Below are positions 1 to 5,224 of a stretch of 5,224 nt of DNA, one piece after another. Each line of letters opens with the position of its first letter. The first letter of the stretch is position 1. Position numbers and translations under genes: made by a program. The stretch spans positions 1 to 5,224 of the forward strand of contig DFFQ01000077.1 of NCBI GenBank assembly GCA_002371025.1, written 5' to 3'. The notes under the pieces were generated by a model, which worked only from the letters and a program-made list of their open reading frames with translations, did not search any database and was not told the origin of the DNA. This DNA comes from Lachnospiraceae bacterium UBA3772 (GTDB lineage: Bacteria > Bacillota > Clostridia > Lachnospirales > Lachnospiraceae).

Positions 1-45
1 GAAAAAGTTATAATCCAGGATGCCTGGGGAAGAGAAATGAAGTAA
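1..45 (+). CDS. C-terminal end of an unidentified upstream gene (partial)
   Basis: Frame 1 is open from the left edge and reads EKVIIQDAWGREMK before a TAA stop at 43-45. The stop lies 16 bases before the next start codon, with that gene's ribosome binding site in between, which is the normal spacing of two genes in one operon. Fourteen residues are too few to identify the protein. In related bacteria cinA-type genes often follow rimO and pgsA, but I cannot confirm either from this fragment. A competing reading in frame 3 would run to a stop near 120 and overlap the next gene by almost 60 bases, which is less likely. Confidence 0.5.
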   Translation, partial: EKVIIQDAWGREMK

Positions 46-61
46 AGAGTAAGGAGATAAA

Positions 62-562
62 ATGGATACTATTGAGGATATCAGAGGTTCTGCGGGAACT
101 CTTGAAAGAAGGGTGGTAGACCGCCTTATAGAGAAAAATTATCATATCAGTTTTGCTGAATCCTGTACTGCAGGTATGGCAGCGGCAAGACTTGTAAATG
201 TTCCGGATGCTTCAAAGGTATTGGATGTAAGTGTCATAACTTATGCCAATGAAGCCAAGATGAAATATCTGGGAGTAAGTAAAGAAAGCATTGAAAGCTA
301 CGGCGTTGTCAGTGAAGAAGTGGCAAAACAAATGGCAAAGGGAGCAGCTTCTTTAATGGGAGCTGAAGTAGGAGTTGGTATTTCCGGTATAGCCGGTCCT
401 TCCGGTGGGGTGCCAGGAAAGCCGGTGGGCACAGTTTGTTTTGGATTCTATATAAATGGAAAAGTTTATAGTTTCACGGAACACTTTGGAAATCCTGGAA
501 GAAATTTTGTAAGGGACGAAAGTGTTACTTTTGTGTATGAAAAGCTTATAGAACTTCTTTAA
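62..562 (+). CDS. pncC: CinA C-terminal domain protein, probable nicotinamide-nucleotide amidohydrolase (PncC type)
   Basis: This 166-residue cytoplasmic protein is a stand-alone CinA C-terminal domain. The family hydrolyses nicotinamide mononucleotide to nicotinate mononucleotide and ammonia, feeding the pyridine-nucleotide salvage cycle. Visible hallmarks are AESCTAG at residues 32-38, where Ser34 is the expected nucleophile, the VSVITYANEAK strand-loop around 56-66, and the glycine-rich GISGIAGPSGG...GKPVGTV block at about 107-124. The N-terminal MoaB-like domain of full-length CinA, linked to competence and ADP-ribose hydrolysis, is absent, and the length fits single-domain members. The ATG at 62 is preceded by AAGGAG at 51-56 with 5 bases between, so the start is secure. 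The gene sits 16 bases after the previous stop codon, implying co-transcription. The family call is firm; the amidohydrolase activity comes from characterised relatives. Confidence 0.9.
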   Translation: MDTIEDIRGSAGTLERRVVDRLIEKNYHISFAESCTAGMAAARLVNVPDASKVLDVSVITYANEAKMKYLGVSKESIESYGVVSEEVAKQMAKGAASLMGAEVGVGISGIAGPSGGVPGKPVGTVCFGFYINGKVYSFTEHFGNPGRNFVRDESVTFVYEKLIELL

Positions 563-602
563 ATATTGTGCTACACTAAAATTTGCACATATGAACTTCA
601 GT

Positions 603-632
603 TTAACCCGGCTGAAAGAATGTGATTATACT
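603..632 (+). promoter_or_regulatory. Predicted sigma-A type promoter for the FAD protein-Nudix operon
   Basis: TATACT at 627-632 matches five of six bases of the -10 consensus. TTAACC at 603-608 matches four of six bases of the -35 consensus, with an 18-base spacer. Transcription would begin near 639, leaving a leader of about 25 bases that contains GGAG at 644-647. If this is right, the GTG at 622 lies upstream of the transcript start and cannot be the start codon of the gene that follows. This is pattern matching only, and AT-rich DNA yields chance matches. Confidence 0.45.
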
Positions 633-663
633 AATAGATGAACGGAGTTTAATAATAAGAAAA

Positions 664-2043
664 ATGAAGTATGATGTTATTATAATTGGTGCAGGCCCAG
701 GAGGAATCTACTCAGCATATGAGCTTGTAAAAAAGAATTCTGATCTTAAGATCGCAATCTTTGAGACAGGAAATTCTCTTGAAAAAAGAAAGTGTCCTAT
801 TGATGGCGTGAAAGTTAAGGGATGTATCAATTGTAAGAGTTGTGCCATTATGAATGGATTCGGTGGAGCCGGAGCATTTTCAGATGGTAAATATAATATA
901 ACAAACCAGTTTGGTGGAAATTTATATGAATTCATCGGAAGAAATAAAGCAATCGAACTTATGAGATATGTTGATGATATCAATATGAGTCATGGGGGAG
1001 AGGGAACAAAGCTTTATTCTACAGCAAATACAGCTATAAAGAGAAGATGTCTTGAAGTTGGTCTTCATCTTCTTGATGCACAGGTACGTCACTTGGGAAC
1101 AGATATAAATTATGTGGTTCTTGAAAAACTTTTTGATGAATTAAAAGATAATGTAGAATTCCATTTTAACACACCGGTTGAAAAGGTTCTTATGATTGGT
1201 GAAGAAAATGAAGGCTTTAAGATACTTGCCGGCGGACAGGAATATGAATGTAAGAAATGTATCATTTCTGCGGGACGTTCTGGTTCACACTGGATGGAGA
1301 CAGTATGCTCAGATCTTGATATCCCTACAAAGTCAAATCGTGTAGATATAGGTGTCAGAGTTGAGCTTCCAGCTGAAGTATTTAAGCATCTTACAGATGA
1401 ATTATATGAAAGTAAGATCGTATATAGAACAAACAGATACGAAGACCTTGTAAGAACATTCTGTATGAATCCAAGAGGTGTTGTAGTTAACGAGAATACT
1501 AATGGTATCATTACAGTTAATGGTCACAGCTATGAGGATCCATCAAGATATACAGATAATACTAACTTCGCTCTTCTTGTATCAAAGCACTTCTCAGAGC
1601 CATTTAAGGATAGTAACGGATATGGTGAGAGTATTGCAAGACTTTCAAATATGATCGGCGGTGGCGTTATAGTTCAGCGTTTCGGTGATCTTGTAAGAGG
1701 TAGAAGAAGTACAGAGAAGAGAATTCAGGAGAACTTTGTTGTTCCAACACTTACAGCAACTCCTGGTGACCTTTCACTGGTTATGCCTAAGCGTATCCTT
1801 GACGGTATTATTGAAATGATCAATGCTCTGGATAAGATTGCTCCAGGTACAGCAAATGATGATACTCTTCTTTATGGTGTAGAAGTTAAGTTCTATAACA
1901 TGGAAGTATCTATAAATGAAAACCTTGAGACAAGACATCCTGGACTTTATGTTATTGGTGATTGTAGTGGTGTTACTCACTCTCTTTCACACGCATCAGC
2001 AAGTGGTGTTTATGTAGCAAGACACATTTTAGATAATATGTAA
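664..2043 (+). CDS. Uncharacterised FAD-dependent dehydrogenase-like protein (COG2509-type)
   Basis: This 459-residue protein is predicted to bind FAD and act as an oxidoreductase in the cytoplasm; its substrate is unknown. The N-terminus MKYDVIIIGAGPGG is a classic Rossmann dinucleotide fold (GAGPGG at 9-14), with Glu34 at the end of the second strand for the ribose. A cysteine-rich segment follows, with Cys44, Cys54, Cys57 and Cys60, leading into GFGGAGAFSDGK at 65-75, a signature of this family. ISAGRSG at 201-207 and the C-terminal GLYVIGDCSG...SHASASG block at 427-448 complete the flavin site. The reading frame extends upstream to a GTG at 622, but the ATG at 664 is preferred: the Rossmann strand should begin at the N-terminus, and a promoter -10 element seems to cover 622. 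Its ribosome binding site is poor, since GGAG at 644-647 is 16 bases away. The Nudix gene follows after 26 bases, so the two are probably co-transcribed. The family call is strong, the function open. Confidence 0.88.
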   Translation: MKYDVIIIGAGPGGIYSAYELVKKNSDLKIAIFETGNSLEKRKCPIDGVKVKGCINCKSCAIMNGFGGAGAFSDGKYNITNQFGGNLYEFIGRNKAIELMRYVDDINMSHGGEGTKLYSTANTAIKRRCLEVGLHLLDAQVRHLGTDINYVVLEKLFDELKDNVEFHFNTPVEKVLMIGEENEGFKILAGGQEYECKKCIISAGRSGSHWMETVCSDLDIPTKSNRVDIGVRVELPAEVFKHLTDELYESKIVYRTNRYEDLVRTFCMNPRGVVVNENTNGIITVNGHSYEDPSRYTDNTNFALLVSKHFSEPFKDSNGYGESIARLSNMIGGGVIVQRFGDLVRGRRSTEKRIQENFVVPTLTATPGDLSLVMPKRILDGIIEMINALDKIAPGTANDDTLLYGVEVKFYNMEVSINENLETRHPGLYVIGDCSGVTHSLSHASASGVYVARHILDNM

Positions 2044-2069
2044 TCTGATTTTTGATTAAGGTAAAGATC

Positions 2070-2564
2070 ATGAATGAATATAGTCCGGAACTTACAACTC
2101 TATGCTATATAGAAAAAGATGATAAGTATCTTATGCTTCACAGAGTAAAGAAAGAGCATGATATCAATAAAGATAAATGGATCGGTATAGGAGGACATTT
2201 TGAGCAGGACGAAAGTCCTGAGGAATGTCTCTTACGTGAAGCAAGAGAAGAGACGGGGCTTATTCTTACATCCTATAAAATGAGAGGTATAGTAACTTTT
2301 ATATCAGGAGATGGATGTACGGAATATATGTCTCTTTATACGGCGTATGATTTCACCGGAGAAATTGGTGAATGTAATGAAGGCACTTTGGAATGGGTTG
2401 AAAAGTCCAAGGTGTATGATTTGAATATCTGGGAAGGGGATAAGATATTCTTTAGATTGTTAGAAGAGAGAAGAGATTTCTTTTCACTGAAGCTTGTCTA
2501 TGATGGGCATGGTAATCTTATAGAAGCTGCCCTGGATGGCCGTAATATGGAACTGGATAAATAG
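2070..2564 (+). CDS. Nudix hydrolase, MutT/MutX-like (probable 8-oxo-dGTP diphosphatase)
   Basis: This 164-residue cytoplasmic enzyme contains a complete Nudix box at residues 42-64, beginning GGHFEQDESPEE and ending REAREETGL, with every required Gly, Glu and Arg of the GX5EX7REXXEEXG pattern, including the Mg-binding glutamates 57, 60 and 61. The flanking segments TTLCYIEKDDKYLMLHR and DKWIGIGGH resemble streptococcal MutX and human MTH1-type enzymes, which remove 8-oxo-dGTP from the nucleotide pool. Nudix substrate specificity cannot be read reliably from sequence, so this role is probable rather than certain. The frame could open at a TTG at 2052, but the ATG at 2070 has AAGG at 2058-2061 with 8 bases of spacing and starts close to the domain, so it is chosen. 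The gene lies 26 bases after the FAD protein gene and ends directly at a terminator hairpin, making it the last gene of that operon. Confidence 0.9.
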   Translation: MNEYSPELTTLCYIEKDDKYLMLHRVKKEHDINKDKWIGIGGHFEQDESPEECLLREAREETGLILTSYKMRGIVTFISGDGCTEYMSLYTAYDFTGEIGECNEGTLEWVEKSKVYDLNIWEGDKIFFRLLEERRDFFSLKLVYDGHGNLIEAALDGRNMELDK

Positions 2565-2565
2565 A

Positions 2566-2607
2566 AAAAAGTCAAGTGGCAGAGGAAACTCTGTCACTTG
2601 ACTTTTT
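2566..2607. terminator. Strong bidirectional Rho-independent terminator
   Basis: A 19-base arm at 2566-2584 pairs with 2589-2607 with no break and only one G-U wobble (G2579 with T2594), closed by a GAAA tetraloop at 2585-2588. The outer pairs are five A-T pairs, so each strand ends its stem in a U-tract: five T at 2603-2607 on the plus strand and six on the minus strand (A run 2565-2570). It starts one base after the Nudix stop codon and lies 24 bases past the stop of the convergent membrane-protein gene, so it should end both transcripts. Confidence 0.93.
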
Positions 2608-2630
2608 ATAAAAAAGAGGTAGTAAGTTGT

Positions 2631-3203
2631 TTATTTTCTTGAGCCTGGTTTTAATGGGATAAGACGTCCAACTGAATCATAGTATATGGCATAATCTTTT
2701 CCGAATTCCATTCTGAGCCAGAGTTCTTCTGTCTTTTTAAGAACTATAGTAAATGCGACCCAATATATAAATAAAAGAATATAAAGATATACATTTCCGT
2801 AGATGAAAAGTACTGCTGCATTTACAAATAAAGCCGCGGTATCCATAGGATTTCTGACGTAGGCATAAACACCGTCAGTTATAAGGCGGCATGCTATTAC
2901 TGCGTTTTCAATCTTTGAATCGTTTTTCGCTTTAAAGAATAACAAATAGGCAAAGAATAACAGAGCAATTCCGAGTACTATGTAGATGCAGCGCTCCCAG
3001 CTTCGGTTTGTGAGACCGTTTGAAAGAAATCCCGTCAGGGCGCATATCAGTATCATTAAAGCTGTGAGAACAAATGATCCTATAGCAACATAAAATGCAG
3101 CTGATCTGTATGGATACTTCTGCTTTGATGTGGCAACGATAGGTTCAAGGTTATATATGTCATTTCCTGGTATATCATTGTTAGTTTCTTTAATATCTTC
3201 CAT
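2631..3203 (-). CDS. Integral membrane protein, isoprenylcysteine carboxyl methyltransferase / phospholipid methyltransferase-like
   Basis: This 190-residue membrane protein has a polar N-terminal segment (1-33), hydrophobic segments at about 35-60, 72-90 and a long one at about 122-155 that probably forms a helical hairpin, and a polar C-terminus. The C-terminal half matches the ICMT/PEMT methyltransferase pattern: GVYAYVRNPM at 111-120, the TEELWL glutamates at 159-160, the FGKDY motif at 167-171, and R180 with the IP at 182-183. In this superfamily these residues form the S-adenosylmethionine pocket, and relatives methylate lipids or prenylated cysteine at the membrane. The bacterial substrate is unknown. 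The residue after RNPM, usually Tyr, is Asp121 here. The start is supported by GAGGA (complement of 3211-3215) 7 bases upstream. The gene is monocistronic, facing the Nudix operon and divergent from dnaX. The superfamily call is good; catalytic activity is uncertain. Confidence 0.8.
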   Translation of the reverse strand: MEDIKETNNDIPGNDIYNLEPIVATSKQKYPYRSAAFYVAIGSFVLTALMILICALTGFLSNGLTNRSWERCIYIVLGIALLFFAYLLFFKAKNDSKIENAVIACRLITDGVYAYVRNPMDTAALFVNAAVLFIYGNVYLYILLFIYWVAFTIVLKKTEELWLRMEFGKDYAIYYDSVGRLIPLKPGSRK

Positions 3204-3253
3204 ATTGACTTCCTCATTAGTTTTTATTGCTTGGGATGTTTAAAAACAGCTAT

Positions 3254-3262
3254 ATTATACCA
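3254..3262 (-). promoter_or_regulatory. Extended -10 promoter element for the membrane-protein gene
   Basis: On the minus strand the sequence reads TGGTATAAT, a perfect TATAAT (3259-3254) preceded by the TG of an extended -10 element. No good -35 is seen; the best match, TCGAAA at 3280-3275, is only 15 bases away. Extended -10 promoters can work without a good -35. Transcription would begin near 3247, giving a leader of about 44 bases. A small dyad, ACCAC and GTGGT separated by 7 bases, lies at 3259-3275 just upstream and overlaps the edge of this element. Confidence 0.6.
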
Positions 3263-3290
3263 CAGGATAAGTGGTTTCGATATATTTTGT

Positions 3291-3319
3291 TTGTAGAATA
3301 GAGAAATTTTAAGTATAAT
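3291..3319 (+). promoter_or_regulatory. Predicted sigma-A type promoter for dnaX
   Basis: A perfect TATAAT lies at 3314-3319, with TTGTAG at 3291-3296 (first three bases of TTGACA matched) at the ideal 17-base spacing. Transcription would start near 3326, leaving a leader of about 60 bases before dnaX in which I see no stable hairpin or known riboswitch. It is back to back with the minus-strand promoter in a 182-base intergenic region (3204-3385). I found no small RNA gene there, although in some Firmicutes the signal recognition particle RNA gene lies near dnaX. Confidence 0.6.
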
Positions 3320-3385
3320 AACTATTAAGTGTGACCATTTTTAGGAAACAACGGATAGAAAATAGTTAGAAAGAGGTAAAGCTGT

Positions 3386-5107
3386 ATGTCATATATGGCT
3401 TTGTATAGAAAATTCCGTCCGGATAACTTTGATGAAGTTAAGGGACAGGAACATATAGTTACTACACTTCAGAATCAGATAAAACATGACAGGATAGGAC
3501 ATGCATATCTTTTTTGCGGAACAAGAGGTACTGGTAAAACCACCATTGCAAAACTTATGGCAAAAGCGGTGAATTGTGAAAATCCCAAGGATGGAAGTCC
3601 TTGTGGGGATTGCCCAAGCTGTAAAGCTATAGCCAGTGGAACTGCTCTTAATGTAATAGAGATAGATGCAGCGTCAAATAACGGTGTAGATAACATCAGA
3701 CAGATAAATGAGTCAGTACAATATTCACCTTCACAGGGGAAATATCTTGTATATATAATCGATGAAGTGCATATGCTCTCGACAGGGGCATTTAACGCAT
3801 TGTTAAAGACTTTAGAAGAGCCGCCTTCATATGTTATATTTATACTTGCTACAACAGAGGCCCATAAGGTGCCAATAACCATAAAATCAAGATGCCAGAG
3901 ATATGATTTTCACAGGATATCCATCGAGACGATTTCGGGCAGACTGGCAGATCTTATGGAAAGAGAAGGAGTGGCAGCTACAAAAGAAGCTCTTGATTAT
4001 GTAGCCAGAGCAGCAGACGGTTCTATGAGAGATGCCCTTTCTATATTGGATGAATGTGTTTCATTTAATCTGGGTGAGGAACTTACTTTTGACAAGGTGA
4101 TAAAGACCATAGGAGCCGTGGATATAGAAGTTTATGTGGAACTTACCCGGGCCGTAAGAGAAGATGACACAAACAGAGTCATGACTCTTATAAATGATGT
4201 GGTATGGCAGGGCAGAGATCTTACTAAATTTGTAGATGATTATATCTGGTTTATGAGGAATATGCTCTTCATAAAACTTTCACCGGAAGTGGCAAAGAAC
4301 CTAGAGCTTACTGAAGAGAATGTTTCCATGTTAAAAGAACTTGGGGAGGATTTTGTTGAAGAAGATATCACCAGATATCTTAATGTTCTACAGGAACTTT
4401 CCATTGCAGTCAGAAATTCCACCATTAAGAGGATAACTCTTGAGATGGGTATGATAAAGATGATGAGACCAGAGACTGGAAATGATAATGAAGACATTTT
4501 AGCAAGGCTTAACCGTCTGGAGAAAAAGTCAGATGAAATGCAGGCAAAGACAGTAACTCTTGCTTCAGATCTAAGGAATCTTGAAGAAAATGGAGTTGCA
4601 CTAAGAGGCAGTAAGCAGGCAGTAAGTAATGATTCCCAGACGGATGACATTTTCCAGGGGATGAGTGATGAAGAAAAGTCAGATCTTGTAATGTCAAATC
4701 TAAAAGAAGAATTTCCTGGTGTGGAATTTGAAGAGGTTGAAGAGATAGCAAGATCCTGGAAGAAGGATGTTCTTCCAAAACTAAAGAGACCGGTTAATAC
4801 CTACCTCGCGAGGGCGACAGTTATCCCGCTCCATAAATCAGACGGAGAGGATACCTGCGGACTAGGAATCGTTCTGAATTCTGCAAATAAGAATTCGGTT
4901 GATTATACATATTTTCATCCAAAGGCTGAGCCGGGAGAAAAACCTAAGGATAATCTTGGCAGGCTGAATGAGGAGATATGCGAGATTTTACAAAAAAATA
5001 TCAAGTTGCAGCTGGTGGAACAAAAACAGGATGCTGCTGAAAAACGCACATTTGCGGGACTTGATTTAAATAAGATCAACTTCGATGTAGAAGTTGAGGA
5101 TGATTAA
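3386..5107 (+). CDS. dnaX: DNA polymerase III subunits gamma and tau
   Basis: DnaX is the ATPase of the clamp loader that places the sliding clamp on primed DNA; its long tau form also ties the loader to the polymerase. The 573-residue product opens with MALYRKFRPDNFDEVKGQEH, typical of DnaX. Walker A is GTRGTGKT at 45-52, the zinc cysteines are 64, 73, 76 and 79, Walker B is IIDEVHM at 124-130 (Asp126, Glu127), sensor 1 is around TT at 156-157, the SRC arginine finger is at 168-170, and sensor 2 is GSMRDALS at 212-219. The collar domain spans roughly 240-365, followed by a probable coiled coil at 369-403, a charged linker, and a C-terminal domain at about 430-545 with an acidic tail. The ATG at 3386 has AAGAGGT 8 bases upstream. 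It ends in tandem TAA TGA stops, and the YbaB-type gene follows 26 bases later, the conserved replication-repair arrangement. G AAA AAG at 4522-4528 is a possible but non-canonical frameshift site for a gamma form. Confidence 0.97.
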   Translation: MSYMALYRKFRPDNFDEVKGQEHIVTTLQNQIKHDRIGHAYLFCGTRGTGKTTIAKLMAKAVNCENPKDGSPCGDCPSCKAIASGTALNVIEIDAASNNGVDNIRQINESVQYSPSQGKYLVYIIDEVHMLSTGAFNALLKTLEEPPSYVIFILATTEAHKVPITIKSRCQRYDFHRISIETISGRLADLMEREGVAATKEALDYVARAADGSMRDALSILDECVSFNLGEELTFDKVIKTIGAVDIEVYVELTRAVREDDTNRVMTLINDVVWQGRDLTKFVDDYIWFMRNMLFIKLSPEVAKNLELTEENVSMLKELGEDFVEEDITRYLNVLQELSIAVRNSTIKRITLEMGMIKMMRPETGNDNEDILARLNRLEKKSDEMQAKTVTLASDLRNLEENGVALRGSKQAVSNDSQTDDIFQGMSDEEKSDLVMSNLKEEFPGVEFEEVEEIARSWKKDVLPKLKRPVNTYLARATVIPLHKSDGEDTCGLGIVLNSANKNSVDYTYFHPKAEPGEKPKDNLGRLNEEICEILQKNIKLQLVEQKQDAAEKRTFAGLDLNKINFDVEVEDD

Positions 5108-5133
5108 TGATCAATTAAGGAGGATATAAATAA

Positions 5134-5224
5134 ATGGCAAAAAGAGGCGGATATGGCGGAATGGGAATGATGCCAGGTAATATGAACAACCTTTTAAAAC
5201 AGGCTCAGAGAATGCAGAAGCAGA
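5134..5224 (+). CDS. YbaB/EbfC family nucleoid-associated protein (partial, 5' end only)
   Basis: The first 30 codons are present before the window ends; the protein starts MAKRGGYGGMGMMPGN and continues with NMNNLLKQAQRMQKQ. The glycine- and methionine-rich leader followed by NMNNLLKQAQ-MQ is the standard N-terminus of YbaB/EbfC proteins from clostridia. They are small (about 100-115 residues) homodimers that bind DNA and associate with the nucleoid. A perfect AAGGAGG at 5117-5123 lies 10 bases before the ATG. The position directly after dnaX is the classic dnaX-ybaB-recR order, so recR probably follows outside the window. Confidence 0.93.
   Translation, partial: MAKRGGYGGMGMMPGNMNNLLKQAQRMQKQ

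Noticed and set aside
567..618. Two short inverted repeats after the cinA-type gene (TGTGC 567-571 with GCACA 585-589; TTCAG 597-601 with CTGAA 612-616) as a possible terminator.
   Set aside because: Stems are only 5 bp with loops of 10-13 bases, and neither is followed by a T-run.
638..652. Four-codon mini-ORF ATG AAC GGA GTT TAA in the leader of the FAD protein gene, a possible leader peptide.
   Set aside because: Too short, no ribosome binding site, and it would begin at the predicted transcript start; chance occurrence is likely.
708..1980. Minus-strand open frames of 68-133 codons opposite the FAD protein gene.
   Set aside because: They lie entirely inside a well-supported gene, lack recognisable domains and are explained as antisense shadows; the same holds for those opposite dnaX at 3475-3882 and 4240-4778.
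3204..3385. Divergent intergenic region as a site for a small RNA such as SRP RNA, or a riboswitch.
   Set aside because: After two promoters and two leaders little room is left, and I see no conserved RNA fold or tetraloop pattern.
4991..4999. Run of seven A in dnaX (codons 536-538), in frame as A AAA AAT, as a slippage site.
   Set aside because: It lies about 35 residues from the C-terminus, not at the gamma/tau boundary, and T in the last position is unfavourable for bacterial -1 slippage.

Overview
The window is an AT-rich stretch of ordinary bacterial chromosome. Strong AAGGAG-type ribosome binding sites, low GC content and the style of the DnaX and CinA-type proteins suggest a low-GC Gram-positive bacterium, most likely a clostridium of the Lachnospiraceae type. 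That placement is inferred from protein appearance only; no rRNA or other marker is present.

Layout from left to right: (1) the last 14 codons of an unidentified upstream gene; (2) a stand-alone CinA C-terminal domain protein (PncC type, nicotinamide-nucleotide amidohydrolase), probably in the same transcript as the upstream gene; (3) a roughly 100-base gap with a plausible promoter, then a two-gene unit of an uncharacterised FAD-dependent dehydrogenase-like protein and a MutT/MutX-like Nudix hydrolase, closed by a strong hairpin terminator that begins right after the Nudix stop codon; (4) a convergent minus-strand gene for a small membrane protein of the isoprenylcysteine/phospholipid methyltransferase type, sharing that terminator in the other orientation; (5) a 182-base divergent intergenic region with a promoter on each strand; (6) dnaX (DNA polymerase III gamma/tau) followed 26 bases later by the start of a YbaB/EbfC nucleoid-associated protein gene, which runs off the right edge. 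dnaX-ybaB is a widely conserved pair, usually followed by recR, which would be expected just outside the window.

Functional themes are NAD salvage or repair of damaged nucleotides (PncC), probable nucleotide-pool sanitation (Nudix) and DNA replication (DnaX, YbaB). The FAD protein and the membrane methyltransferase-like protein have no assignable substrate. I see no mobile element, CRISPR array, RNA gene or defence system, and nothing that looks like a new multi-gene system. The points most worth checking are the cysteine-rich FAD protein paired with a Nudix enzyme, an Asp in place of the usual Tyr in the methyltransferase motif, and a weak candidate frameshift site in dnaX at the boundary where a gamma form would end.
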